Assembly (NCBI GenBank): GCA_026315105.1
Contig: CM048744.1
Span: 836,514,094 to 836,578,093 of the forward strand
Reading direction: 5' to 3'
Source of the DNA: Locusta migratoria
Taxonomy: Eukaryota; Arthropoda; Insecta; Orthoptera; Acrididae
DNA: 64,000 nt
Shown: positions 19,926 to 31,548 of the stretch, in pieces
How the letters are laid out: the number at the start of each line of letters is the position of its first letter
Position numbering within the stretch: position 1 is the first letter of the stretch
Notes under the pieces: generated by a model
What the model saw: the letters and a program-made list of their open reading frames with translations, nothing else
What the model was told of the DNA's origin: nothing
The model's database searches: none
Position numbers and translations under genes: made by a program

Positions 19926-20590
19926 AATGATGGCAATGGATGATGATGACAATGGCCGAGAAGATCTCGACCGAAACGTCGTGGACAGTAAACCCCATGA
20001 CGCGTCTGGAAACAAGCCATCACCATCCATCGCAGGAACAGTCTGCCTTAAGGACCTTGGTGCACCGAGCGGAAGCAGTATCAGACACTGAATATCTGCA
20101 AAAGGAACTGAGCCACCTACGGGAAGCTTTCAGGGACAACGGCTACAGCAACCGCCAGATAACGAAAGCTATCTTCTCGAAGACACAGAAGCAGAAGACC
20201 TCCAAGGAGGACTCAAAGAAACTTGCATTTTCGTCGTTTTGTGGCTCAGTCACTGAAAAGATTAGCCGATTCCTTAAGAGACACAAGATCAACTCGATCT
20301 TCAGCCCTCCTTCAAAAATACACCGGAAGTATATAACATACCTTGTGGTTGTGGACAATTTTACATAGGACAAACCGTGCGCACTATTGAACAGCGGTGT
20401 GTTGAACACGAAAGTTGTTATCGTTCACGTTATCTCGAAAAGTCAGAAATTGTGTAGCGTGCGCTTGAAAACAGACGTAGTATTGCTTTTGAGGAGACAT
20501 CCATAATTACAAGAACGAATAGTTTATGGGATATTGTAATAAAATAGGTATTTGAGATAAAAATAGCTGACAATTCTAGTGACAGCCACA
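19926..20590 (+). pseudogene. PLE fragment: pLTR tail, linker and GIY-YIG remnant
   Basis: A pLTR tail (ATGGCCGAGAAGATCTCGAC then GAAACGTCGTGG, about 19954-19983) joins the linker LVHRAEAVSDTEYLQKELSH, DNGYSNRQITKAIFSKTQKQ and LKRHKINSIFSPPSKI. A deletion then removes the MRPVKDDVGLRTP segment. A frame-shifted GIY-YIG region follows (IPCGCGQFYIGQTVRTIEQR, about 20335-20400, to about 20575). It is clearly inactive. Confidence 0.82.
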
Positions 20591-22650
20591 TAACAGCAAA
20601 TATGCAAGTTACTTATCTTTATTCTTGCTATATTCGTCACTGCCTCTGGTTACGTATTTTGAAAATATCATCTTACTAACGTATGGTAAAAGTTTCGACT
20701 ATTTTCAATGAACGTAAAGTATCGAAATGGCCGTCCCCACGATGCGTAATTTTTGTATCAAAAAATCATGGTTTTTCCCATAAGCCACTCATAACAAAGG
20801 ATGATTTTTAGAAGCCGTATAAAGCCCACGCTAGACCAACTGTATTGTACAAAATCCAAGCGACTTTGTTCATTTTGGTTACGCTGCAGAGAGTACTGTT
20901 TAAATGTGGGAGTGTCGTAACTTTAGGCTGTGGTATAAATTGATTCTGACTGACCAGTGCCACAGTTTTTCATTAGAATACCTAGAAAACGGTTTGATTA
21001 TTTACTGTGAAGCCAACTACGGTCTGAATGTCTGAAAGGACGAATGTATTAATTAAACTATTACTACATATAGGTTTATGGAGATATTTACCTTGCAGAA
21101 ACTAAAAATATTTTGAGTTATGTTCAACATTAATGCTGTAGAGTTCTTGCTATGCTGCGCAATTGCGTATACTTTCATTTTCCTTGTTTTTAGTGATTAA
21201 TAAGTTGTTCATATGTCAACACTGTGTATTTTAATTAATTTTTATTTTCTCTGCATCATAATTTTTTGGCTTAGGGCTTAATGTAAGTTTGATATAGTCT
21301 AAATGCAGTATTGAAGGAGCCAATTTAAGATGCCTAAAACGCACTTTTTACGACCTTAAAATCCGTTGTGTAATTATAAGAACTAGTATTGCCTGTGGTC
21401 GAAATTCGACGAATTGTATTAAGAAATCCTTGTTGAGTTACCATTTTTCAATAAAACTATGTTCTTATGGAAAATCAAAGGATACACTTGAAATGTATTA
21501 TTTAAAATTATTGCTCTTTAAACGCGTTAATTGAAATTATTGTTATGAATCTGAATACATTAATACTGCGTTCATAAACTGTATTATTTAACTATATTTA
21601 AAAGTTAAGAATTGAACATTATGAAGAATTTTAAAAAATGAGGCTCAGTGGAAATCGAACCCGGGACCTAAGATGAGAACTCCATGTGCTAACTGACTGA
21701 GCTAATTTTAATTCCAAATAATTAATGAAAACTTTTATATTTGCCGTTGTTAATTACGCAAAATATAAAAGTTTTCTTTAATTTAACGTTTTAGCGTAAA
21801 AATCTGCATAAAACCTGACAGCAAAAAACCGTATCCAACTACTAAATACGTGAATATTTCAATACAGTTTATACAACAGTTACGCCAAATGTCAGCATAT
21901 AACGTCCAAACATCGTAGACGTAAGTTATAAGGAAAATTTATAACAAAAAATTTTATGTATATTTTCGTATTGTTTGATTTGTAATTAATGTAATTCTTA
22001 TATACGCAGGCGCTTGATAATGACAAACTGTTGAAACAGCTGTAACGCTATTGAATAAAATATAAGCAGCAATCCGGAACTTTCATTACAATGTCATTAA
22101 ATAATCAATGCTGTTCCTGCTCTATGGTTGACAGGTTCTTGCATGTGACCCTGTCCGACAAGTAAATTAGTTATGTCAGCAAACATAACTGGGAGGGGTA
22201 ATCACAGCTCTTTAGTTTTCCGCACAAGTCCCTCGCCACAGGCTACGAAATTTGCCACTTCGTCCTTAGAGTTCCCAACGCAATAAACAGGGAATTAATT
22301 CCCAATAAGTAACATTTCACATTAGTGCACTAAACGAAACAGTATATAGCCTTGATACGGTCCAATACTTACGGAACGCTTAACATCAAAAATCCTTTTG
22401 GTTTCTGATGCACATTGAACTTGGAAAATTTGTTAATCTTACGTGTTTCCAGGATTTCCTTTTAAGTCTTCCGATGTTTTCTCTGAATCCATTCTTCACT
22501 TTTTCGGTTTATTTATTTATGTTCGAGAACAAGTACGTGCCACAAGCGCCGAGCTCAGTGGTAAATAAATCCTATTTCGTTAGGTCACTTCCGGTTGTGG
22601 TGAGTCACGTGATACGTGACTACCCTGCTCAATCCGATATTCCTGCCACC
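20591..22650. other. Non-coding AT-rich DNA with a tRNA-like remnant
   Basis: No gene seen. At 21648-21714 the minus strand reads TAGCTCAGTCAGTTAGCAC and, about 30 bp on, GGTTCGATTTCC, which are tRNA-like A and B boxes. The acceptor ends do not pair and the T-stem is poor, so this is a decayed tRNA or SINE head, not a tRNA gene. Confidence 0.5.
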
Positions 22651-24044
22651 TAGAGATGGGAAAAGTGAAACATCTGACGGTTTCGAAACGAATGAAACCA
22701 TACCATCTGTGGTTTCGAAACCATGAAACAGTGAAGCAATGTATGTTTTGTCATGAAATCTTCGTTCTAGGAGGGCAATATTTTTCACTGTGTGGACAAG
22801 GGTGCATACAAGAACTTGTCAACCATAGAGTATATATTTACTTCTTGGTCTGTACGGAACATGTTGATAAAGATTTTCTCCCGTGTTGTTGATGTTGCCT
22901 ACAAAGTCACACGAGGCCGCCGGTATGGTAGGTAAAAGTTTACCCCGTTAGGAACTCACAAACTGCAATACGGTACGGCCGGCCGCGGTGGCCGAGGAGA
23001 CTGAGGCGCTCCAGTCACGGTCTGCACGGCCACTACGGTCGGGGGTTCGAATCCCCCCTGGGGCATGGATATTTGTGCCGTCCTAGTTTATAAGTAGTTT
23101 GTAAGTTTAGGGACTGATGACCCCGTAGTTAAGTCCCATAAGCTTAACAAACATTTGAACATTTTTTTTTTTTGAGCAATACGGTACGCATATTACAGTG
23201 ATGGATCATAAATGCTACTTTCTATACACACTAAATAAATAATAGGGAACAAAGGGCTCACTAAATAATCACAAGTAATGCTATGGAATTACAAAAATAA
23301 CAAAGTAAGAGGCAAGTTCACCACTTGTACGTCTTGATCGTTACACCGCCGCCGCAATTATTTTAACAAGAGCGTCAAAAATTATAACGACAGTAGGTAA
23401 CTTCGTTTTCGCTCATAAGAAACCAACTCTTTAACACGAGATGCGAGCTGCCCTTGTTAGTAAAAAAAAAGGCATTTCAGGCTTGATGTTGTGTCTTCTT
23501 TTAAAGATTGTAGTTTCACTCGTGTGTCTTTAATATGGTAGATAAACCTAGAATTTAACTGGTTTTTCAATGCAGATAGTGAACGTTGTTTTATTGTTCT
23601 TTCACATTTATAAAGCAGACATTATGTCATTTCGGAATACAGCAGTCTCTTGCAAACGAATCTTGATATCAGTAATCATAAACTACTATTTGACACTGTC
23701 TAAATGGTTTATATACTAGTAAGTTATATGTGTATCTGTGTGGAGCTTCAGTAAAATGAAACACCACATTTCGATACCATTAGTCTGTTCCGCGTTTCTG
23801 CATTAGTGGTTTGAAACACCGGTGTCGTGAAACCGACACGAAACCGTGAAACCGACATGAAACCGTGAAACCGACAGGAAGAAACGGTTTCAGTGTATCG
23901 ACAATCGACCGCGAATGTGATACGAAACAGAACGGAATGAAACCGCATGGTTTCGAAACCGTGCAAGATGCCGGTTTTGAAACACTGAAACTGTTGTGTG
24001 TATCGAAACCTGGTTTCGAACCCATGAAACCGTAGCCAACTCTA
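22651..24044. mobile_element. Non-autonomous hAT-like element with GAAACC subterminal repeats
   Basis: Flanked by the exact 8-bp duplication CTGCCACC (22643-22650 and 24045-24052), as hAT elements make. Ends are imperfect inverted repeats: TAGAGATGGG at the left and, reversed, TAGAGTTGGC at the right. Both ends carry many GGTTTCGAAACC / GAAACCGTGAAACC motifs (22678-22735 and 23818-24032). No transposase is inside, and a SINE is nested at 22978-23175. A related inner segment recurs at 29087-29280. Confidence 0.8.
22978..23175 (+). mobile_element. tRNA-derived SINE (family 1), full length
   Basis: Complete head, A-box, B-box GGTTCGAATCC, body, tail and T-run. Exact 13-bp duplication GCAATACGGTACG (22965-22977 and 23176-23188). 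Confidence 0.95.
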
Positions 24045-24119
24045 CTGCCACCATTGCAGACTGTAAAGAATCGTATGAATCGATTCACAATGTGGGATTG
24101 AATAGTAAGAATCGATTCC

Positions 24120-24427
24120 TGAAAAAGAATCGCGTTGCCCAACCGTACGGCGTGCGCGCGGCAGTCGGTAGCGGTACGAAACGCGCGCTGACGGCAGCTT
24201 CGGCAAACGGCCGGCGCGAGGCGTTGCCGTCCAAACGCTGGCACGGCAACGCAGCGGGCGGCGGTATTGAGCAGACGGCAGCTGCGCCGTGAGCACGGCG
24301 CCGTACGGTGGTGGGGGGAACGCCAGCGTGGCCGAGCCTGCGGCCATATCCGGGCCGTGTCGCTTCACTCGTTTCGCGTTTCTGCGCTTCATTCTGCTTT
24401 CGTCAATTCCTCGCCACAGGCCTAAAC
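24120..24427 (+). promoter_or_regulatory. CpG-rich promoter / 5'-UTR region of the MADF gene
   Basis: About 300 bp with a sharp rise in GC and CpG (for example GTGCGCGCGGCAGTCGG, AACGGCCGGCGCGAGGCG) lies directly upstream of the MADF start codon. It stands in AT-rich surroundings. No TATA box is evident. It is probably the gene's promoter and first-exon leader; exact transcription start is not visible. Confidence 0.5.
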
Positions 24428-24608
24428 ATGTCGTGGGAAATTGACACCAGGCGATTAATTTATCTAGTGAGAGAACGGCCAGTATTATGGGACAGGAACC
24501 TGGAAAATTACAAGGTCAGGTTTCATACGAAACGTGCGTGGCTCGAGATATTCAAGGAAATGAATCCGTCGTATCAAGACATGAGCTACAACGAAAGAAA
24601 TGAATACG
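24428..24608 (+). CDS. MADF-BESS domain protein, exon 1
   Basis: ATG at 24428 (context CTAAACATG) starts MSWEIDTRRLIYLVRERPVL, then WDRNLENYKV and WLEIFKEMNPSYQDMS. This is the first two-thirds of a MADF domain, a Myb-related DNA-binding fold of insect transcription regulators. The exon stops after the first base of a codon at 24608, before GTAAGC, a good splice donor. An in-frame upstream ATG at 24308 would add 40 residues of GC-rich leader with no domain, so I prefer 24428. Exon 2 is at 31549. Confidence 0.85.
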
Positions 24609-24873
24609 GTAAGCAAGCCTTTCGGTCAGTGGAAAAAGTTTCTTAATATACCTTTTTGAATAATATAGTTGACGTATAGTAAATATAATAACTTTGTTTT
24701 TAAGCATTCAGTTAACTATACTAGCTTGAATCCGTCGTGATGTTCCCTGAATTGGCATAGCGAAATTCCTTCGTGCTTGAACCCCGCTTCCTGCACCACA
24801 TTATCTATCGAGATTGTCAACGAAATGATACAGAACAGGACGTCGACTGTAATTAATTACAACGGCGTTTTTC

Positions 24874-25074
24874 AAAAAATGTTCAAATGTTTGTACAACT
24901 TATGGGACTTAACTACGGGGTCATCAGTCCCTAAGCTTACAAACTACTTATGAACTAGCTAAGACTAAAGACGGCACAAATATCCATGCCCGAGGGGGGA
25001 TTCGAACCCCCGACCGTAGTGGCCGTGCTGACCGTACCTGGAGCGCCTCAGTCACCTCGGTCACCGCGGCCGGC
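24874..25074 (-). mobile_element. tRNA-derived SINE (family 1)
   Basis: Full-length minus-strand copy, head at the right (GCGGCCGGCC reversed). Flanked by CGGCGTTTTTC (24863-24873) and CGGCATTTTTC (25075-25085), an 11-bp duplication with one mismatch. Confidence 0.93.
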
Positions 25075-25246
25075 CGGCATTTTTCTTTGCAGGGAAATTA
25101 CGAAATTTCGATCACCGACTTTCTTCTCAGAGTGTGAAAGATTATTTTTTACTCCCTCCTACATACGGAGAAGTCATCATCATAATAAAATAAGAAAAAT
25201 CAGAGCGCAATGGAGAGTTTTAGGTGTTACTTCTTCCCACGCTGCC

Positions 25247-25375
25247 ACGGCGGATTAGCCGCGAGTACTGGGGCGCCGTGTTGCGGTGCGCGCGGCCGCC
25301 GCCGTCGGGGGTTCGTCCCCCCCCCCCCCTCGGGCATGGTTGTTTCTGTTATCCTTAGTTTAGTTTACCTTCAGT
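25247..25375 (+). mobile_element. Divergent tRNA-derived SINE head
   Basis: ATTAGCCGCGAGTACTGGGG resembles a degenerate A-box region. GGGGGTTCGTCCC, a C-run, CTCGGGCATGG and CCTTAGTTTAGTTTACC follow as in family 1. The tail is missing. Confidence 0.6.
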
Positions 25376-26552
25376 ATACCCTGGCCGCTGAAACATTGCA
25401 CTTGACGTTTCGCGTTACGGCGAATTACGTTGGCTACACTGCTATAGCGACGTTGCAACACTAGCCTCTATACACACAGCAGACGAAACTCTTTTGAATT
25501 GTATCTCGTAAATATAAGCTACTGAGCAATAAAATTGCATATAATCATTCGGTTTTGAGCTGCTACCACAAAGCGGCAATTAGTTAACAGTATAGTAATG
25601 TAGACAAGAGCACAACACACACGCTTTCAACAACGGAGCAAAGAAATATAGAAAATAAGCATTTGATCATGACAGATACGAAATGAACAATAATCAAGAT
25701 AGTAACTTATTTCTCTACGTTTTATAATCACAATGCTTTTGTCACCAATTTACGGCGAAAATGGTGCAATTTCATGATCAGTGATGATCCCTATCATTGT
25801 CTGCGCTGCCCGAATCAACGTTCTCGACATTTCTTTTTTTTCTCTCTCTCTCCATGATCAGCATCCATATTGGTAACAGCTTTACGCAACAGCCTTTCCA
25901 CCTCTTGTTATTGTGAAAGACTATTGTTCCTTACGCAATTCTTCACGTCACTCCATACTAATTCTATAGGTTTAAAATGGCAGTGATATGGGGCAGCCTT
26001 ATTACATTGTGACTCTACTCCTTTGCGATTTCGTGTACTACATATGTGGGCGTAAAAGGGTGTTTCACGAGCGAATCTAAAAGAAATTTTGACATTGCCG
26101 TATCTGCAGCAATATTTCTTTCATGTAGCTACTGCACCATAACTTCTTTCCGATCGCTTGAAGCGAGAATGAACTTCCTGCTCAGAACATACGTTTCAAA
26201 AGTTATTATTCATACGAAATAGAGAAATTACTCAGAGAATATGACTAGACTAACGTCTTTTCGGTGACATTATCCAATTACTTGAACTCGAAAAGTCAAG
26301 TTAAACAGCTCACCACACACACACACACACACACACACACAACGTAAACACGCGATAGACACGATACACAACGTTGTTTACAGTAGCACTGAACAGAGCC
26401 GGCAACGCGGGAACTTTGACGTCACGGCACATGACCACGGGAAGTGTTTATGGCGCTGTGATTGGATAGTTCCTAGTGACTAGCGCCTCCCGCTTCTTGT
26501 TCGTCATTTGTTATTTGTAAACGTCAGGTACAAAGTTTCAGCGGCCCGGGTA

Positions 26553-26617
26553 TAGTTTGTAAGCTAGGGACTAATAAACAAGCTGTTGAGTCCCATAGAT
26601 TTACAAACATTTGAACT
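26553..26617 (+). mobile_element. SINE family 1, 3' fragment
   Basis: Only the last third: AGTTTGTAAGCTAGGGACTA, GTTGAGTCCCATAG and ACAAACATTTGAAC. Confidence 0.7.
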
Positions 26618-26734
26618 TCCCACGCTCTAGAACAAAATGGAATATAGTATGAAAGTGGTTCCATAAACCTTCTGCCTGACACTTAAGTGTTATTTCCAGA
26701 GTATCCTTGTTAATGCAGAGCGATAATATAGTCT

Positions 26735-26917
26735 CAAATTTTCAAATGTTTGTAAACCTCTTGGACCAAACTGCTATGATCATCAGTCCCCAGACTTACA
26801 AGCTACTTTCACGAACTTGCACTAAGAACAGCACACACATCCATGCCCGAGGTAGGACTCGAACCTCCAGCGGGAGTGGCCATCTAGTCCGTAGCATGGT
26901 CCCTTAAGCCGTCGGCA
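26735..26917 (-). mobile_element. tRNA-derived SINE (family 1, older copy)
   Basis: Minus-strand copy: TTTCAAATGTTTGTAAACC tail, CCATGCCCGAGG core and a reversed B-box GGACTCGAACC. Many differences from the young copies; duplications are not clear. Confidence 0.8.
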
Positions 26918-27529
26918 GTTGACGTTAACGTGCGGGGGAACAGCAAATAGACGCTACGAAGCACAGCTTCGTCGGCACACACTTAACGTGATTTGGGCTT
27001 TCAGAGTTCTCTAGCGACAGTTTTCAGCACGCAATCGTCGTCTGCTACTGCTTTATTTGGATCGCGAAGCACTCACGTCGAAAAGTACGTGTTTAAAATA
27101 GACCCTACTTAATTAGCTGATTTGGCGTTATTAACTGTTGTCGAAGATGAGAGGAGAAAATTTCGCAGAAGATTATGGGTACGGGAGTGGATTTAGTGGC
27201 GAAATAATGACAGGGGAACCATTCACAGGCGATACTTGATATTCCGATACCACTCGTCTGCTTTGACCCATGACGTCAGGCACGTCATTACGATAACCGA
27301 ATTCATATTTCAATGCGAATGTAATGTAGCGCCGATAACAACACGAAAAAAAATAACTACAGAAATATAAATGTAACCGAAAAAAAAGGTATAACAATTT
27401 AACGGGAATTAGAGGTTTTGGGCGGAGAGATTCAAAATAGAAATAAATAAATAAATAAATAAATAAAAATAAAATAGCAATATTGAAATAAACTGAAACA
27501 TGAAGATTGACGTCGCACTTTTTTGAAAG

Positions 27530-27726
27530 TTTTTTTTTTTTTTTTTTTTTTTTTAATTTTTGTTTTGTTATATATATTTAAGCAGACTCCGTTCCTTTGG
27601 CTGTATTAGTTAAAAAAAGAACTTAGCAAAACGTAACTTCACTTTTACGCTTCGCTAGTCCCGTATTTCACCAAGTTTCGTAATTGTACTTCATCATTAC
27701 GAAAAAAAAAAAAAAAAAAAAAAAAA
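27530..27726. repeat. Poly(T) and poly(A) runs
   Basis: About 25 T at 27530-27554 and about 25 A at 27702-27726 flank an unremarkable 150-bp segment. An (AAAT)n microsatellite lies just upstream at 27438-27470. Confidence 0.85.
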
Positions 27727-27745
27727 TCGCACTGACGTGTTTTAC

Positions 27746-28428
27746 GGCCCACTTTAGATTTGTAGTTTTATAAGTTTTTGCAAACATTTTGGACCAAAAT
27801 AATAATAAATTAATTAATGAGAGTGTCTGAAAGCCTTTTAGGAAAAAAAAATTAAGTAGTGGCGGGTTTCGAACTAGCGACCTTTCGCGTCACAGTACAG
27901 CACCTTGCCCACTACGCTACGGCTACTTTTTTTATTTTTATTTATTTATTTATTTATTTATTTTATAAATACAGTAGTTCTTTAATCTCATACTATACAT
28001 GGCCGTTGTTAACTGATGTTAATATGACATTTGTAGACATTATATTATCAATTATCGTACGAGGAACGATGTGTTTTTGTTAATTCCTCAGTGTGCCGTT
28101 GCTTTGAAATGACAACGTGTAAGTTACAATAAGAAAATCATCAAATACGCGAAGAATGTCACGTGACGTCTCCGAACGGCTGGTTTTCTGTAATTCAATG
28201 GAGGGTGTCAAATATCCGTTATTTTTGCAAATATGTCCCAAACGATACGAGATATGAAAAAAACATAAGGGAGCAAAGTTGTAGAGAATTTTCTCCTCTA
28301 CAAATTGGGTTATTCAATTTTCGTGTCAGATGAATAGTTAAGCCGTTATTTTCATTTAAATTTCGAGCTGTCAAAAGACGATCGCAAAGGCCCACTTATA
28401 GTGATACTACCGTAACCTAAAGTGGGCC
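27746..28428 (+). mobile_element. TIR element with tRNA-like core, copy A
   Basis: Ends are inverted: GGCCCACTTTAG at 27746-27757 and CTAAAGTGGGCC at 28417-28428. The interior carries, on the minus strand, GTAGCGTAGTGGGCAAGG and about 40 bp on TAGTTCGAAACCC, pol III A and B boxes of a tRNA-like unit (about 27860-27925). A second copy in the opposite orientation is at 39337-40196. Similarity extends slightly past the left TIR (ACTGACGTGTTTTAC), so the exact end is uncertain. Confidence 0.65.
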
Positions 28429-29579
28429 AAAAAGCTCTCCTGACGCTGCCTCGTATTCAAGAACTTCAATAAACGAGCCGTTTTCAGAATGATTGTGTCC
28501 TACGTTGTCCGGAAGCGCTATTTACATACAGTGACACCTTATCATTGCGTGTTTTTTCGATGTTACATTTTTATTTCAATATTACTATTTCTACTGTTTT
28601 GTTTATTTATTATATAAGCACTATTCTTCCTTCGTGGCTTCAGTTGAAACACAAATTTGTTAGTCCACGCAGTAGCCATTTTGCTAGAATAATAAACCGA
28701 ACTGAAGCGGAAAAGGTCGGACTAGAGCTCCTAAAAACCCAGGCTGAATCATCCGCCATTTTTGCCCCAACATGGGCGCATCTGACAATGTTTATATTGG
28801 CGATGGTTGGCCTGTTCATGCAGTTTTCAACAATATTTCTAATGAAATGTATTTAATATTGCACACACTAAGTGTACCGAACAGTAACTAATGTGAATGG
28901 GCCTAAAAAGATTTAGAATGCGCTTTTAATATAACAGAAAATCATAACGTACTAGTAATATAACATAGCTTTTCGCCGGGCTGCAGTGGTTATGTTGGCA
29001 CCAATGGTAATCACGGCAACTCAGATAACCAATAAATGTTTGTTCGTGAGAACATATATTAAAAGGAAAATTATTTTTTTCTGAACGGACAAGGGCACAT
29101 ACAAGAACCTGTCAACCGTGCAGCAGGTACAGTATTAATTTTGCTGCGAGTGAAACGAGCAGCAATAACATTTACTCTGTAGCTCGTGAAAAATATTAAC
29201 GCAATTCTACATTTCATTGTTTATCTGTTGCCAACATAAGCACTGGAGGCCGGCGAGAAACGTCGTAAAATTTTACCCAGTGCCTATTTTGGAGTGTGTT
29301 ATGCGACCATAAGAGATGCTTCGACCTTATATATAAGTAATTGTGTAAAGTATTATTCATTATGTTGAAAACTACGTATAAATGCACCACAATAAATATT
29401 CCTATCCACTTTGAAAACTGTGAAAAACTTCATTAAGTCACAAACATTCTGCAACAAACCGCTTCAGCATCATTGACAGGGAGAAGTAATGCAATTGTAA
29501 TAACTGACATGTTTATAGCTACATTTATTACATACACTTACAATACATAATTGAGCGCCAGGTCCTGGTTCCCAATTTA

Positions 29580-29697
29580 CTGCTGCGACAATTTATAGCC
29601 CTTTTTTTTTCTTCGTTCTGGATTGCTGGGAAATTTGAATATGTGCACTCCTTTGCTGCAGTGATTTGTGCAGTTCACAGCTGAGCAGCCACCCATA
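29580..29697 (-). pseudogene. THAP-type zinc-finger start (fragment), in the MADF intron
   Basis: The minus strand reads MGGCSAVNCTNHCSKGVHIF then KFPSNPERRKK, the first half of a THAP domain. It is related to, but not the same as, the fragment at 15335. The frame then becomes Lys-rich and stops. No second half is nearby. Confidence 0.5.
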
Positions 29698-30641
29698 TTT
29701 TCCACAAATTCTTCAGTAAATTCGATTATAAACTCCCTTTCCGGTCGCGACTCGTATATACCCACATACAACTGTCCTGCACATTGGGGTAAAAATGGCG
29801 GATAGTTCAGCTCGGATTATAGGAGCCTTAGGTCGGACCATGACATAAGACAGTGTTCCTGCTTCCTATTGATCCGACTTAAAGTACACGTTACCGAAAT
29901 ATCGCAGAACTTATTTTGCGTTTCACGGGAGAAAATGGCTACTTAACGTGAAAAAGCCACGAGGTCGGCGCTCGCCGGCCATGAAAAAGCAGGATGTGAC
30001 GTCAGAAATTTCTGAGAGCGACACGTCAACGCGTTAGCTACCCCCTTCCGTGTGTCGACGGCATTAGGCTAGTGCGGCTAGTGTATTCTCAGTTTCATTA
30101 GTCGTCTCTGTCATGTACTAAGTTATGCAGAACTATATAGGGTTTTACACAACGTGGGGAAAACTACGCCATTTGTCTCTTATTACTCCGAAGTCACGAT
30201 ATACGACTCTCAGTTCTCAGATGAAAATTTATTTAAAATCTGTAATCCTACTCCCATCATATGATCAAAAAAAGTGGGTAGTACAAAAACCTCATTTCTT
30301 ACGATAAAAAGATATTTTAGAACCTATTATACCAGAAAAGCATCTTTCTTAAGAAGTTTCTATGACACCGCAGATTTTTCACACTGAACTTGTGGTTTGA
30401 ATTACAACCCTTCTGCAGTTTCCAATATCATAATTTAAAGATGTTATATGCATCTGACACCACCATCAAGACCATGAACGAATATCCTTTGTAACGGAAA
30501 TATGAAATTTGAAGGATTGGCAAATGGATTTCATTTTTACCCTCTTCTAAAAAGTGTAAAACATTTAAATACTCGCTTGCCTTTGTACCTTTGTGGACAC
30601 AGGTTATGAATATGACATTTTTGAATCGATGAGTTGCACAA

Positions 30642-31446
30642 TCTATATCTATAAATGTGAATGTCTGTTCGGTGCACGTTTATCACGTCTCAACCACAAG
30701 AGATAAAGAGCTAAAAATTTGTACAGTTAATAATGTCTACCCGGGGAAGGCTTTAGGCGCGGTTATAATGGCGATCGGATAGTTATTTATCTATATATAT
30801 TATTGTAAATGTCTGTTCAGTGTACGCTTATCACGTCCGAACGACAAGACGCAGAGACTTAAATATTTCTACAGTTACTAATTTATATGTGAGGACGGTT
30901 TTAGGCACGGTTTTATAGCGATCTGATAGATATTTACTATATAATGCGAAATGCGGAACAATAATTACTCTTTGAAAGTTATATTTACTCTTTGAAAATT
31001 GTTTTATTGGTTGCATTGTTGCTTGAGGGTTGATAATGATAAAAGGGTGGAGTATATTAGGATGGAAAGTTATCGGTGTATATATAAAATTCTACGCGTG
31101 TGTGTGTTAGTATTTCGCTCTGCAGCAAAAACTACAGAACGCAAACGAATGGTCTGTGTGTAATTGTTATCCGAAATCCCCCGTTAAACACCATAGCAGT
31201 TACATGCCAAAAGCTATAAGGCGATGGCAGATATGGTGGTTGAAAGGCGCCAGATTATTAAAAAAATTGGAATGAAGGCCAGCGATGACGTTTGCATACG
31301 AATAAGGAAATATAAGAATAAATAAATAAAGCAGTAAAAAAAGAAATTTCTTTTAATACATCTCTTTAAAAAAAATCGATTTGACGTTTCGCGCGTTATC
31401 TATCATAATCAAACAACACGCGAGCGGAGCCGCGGGTTTAAGCTAG
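30642..31446 (+). mobile_element. Non-autonomous Helitron
   Basis: Starts TCTATATCTATAAATGTGAA after an A. It ends with a hairpin GCGGAGCCGC (31424-31433), nine bases, then CTAG (31443-31446), followed by T. TC at the 5' end, hairpin plus CTRR at the 3' end, and insertion between A and T are the Helitron signature. A second copy of the 5' end (TGTAAATGTCTGTTCAGTG, about 30806) lies inside, suggesting an internal duplication. No Rep/helicase ORF. It sits 100 bp upstream of the MADF exon 2 acceptor. Confidence 0.85.
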
Positions 31447-31548
31447 TATAATTATATATTTGTAAAAGTAAAAATCATGATTTTTTTTTACTCTGCATTA
31501 CAAGCATGTGTGAAAGGTAGAAACTATCTACATATTTTTGTTTTTCAG

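Larger units (their letters stand above)
24609..31548 (+). other. Intron of the MADF-BESS gene (6.9 kb)
   Basis: Donor GTAAGC at 24609, acceptor TTTTTGTTTTTCAG ending at 31548. Both junctions are phase 1 and rebuild a continuous MADF domain (NEYG then SSVMKKWTNIRDSYQK). The intron holds SINE copies, a TIR element with tRNA-like core, a THAP fragment and a Helitron. Stretches 25400-26550 and 28430-29570 show nothing but short microsatellites such as (CA)n at 26313-26341. Confidence 0.8.

Noticed and set aside
21648..21714. Possible tRNA gene on the minus strand
   Set aside because: A and B boxes are present, but the acceptor ends do not pair and the T-stem is faulty. Kept only as a remnant.
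28545..28856. 103-residue frame with hydrophobic segments
   Set aside because: No recognisable domain, start context or splice support in an AT-rich intron; probably chance.
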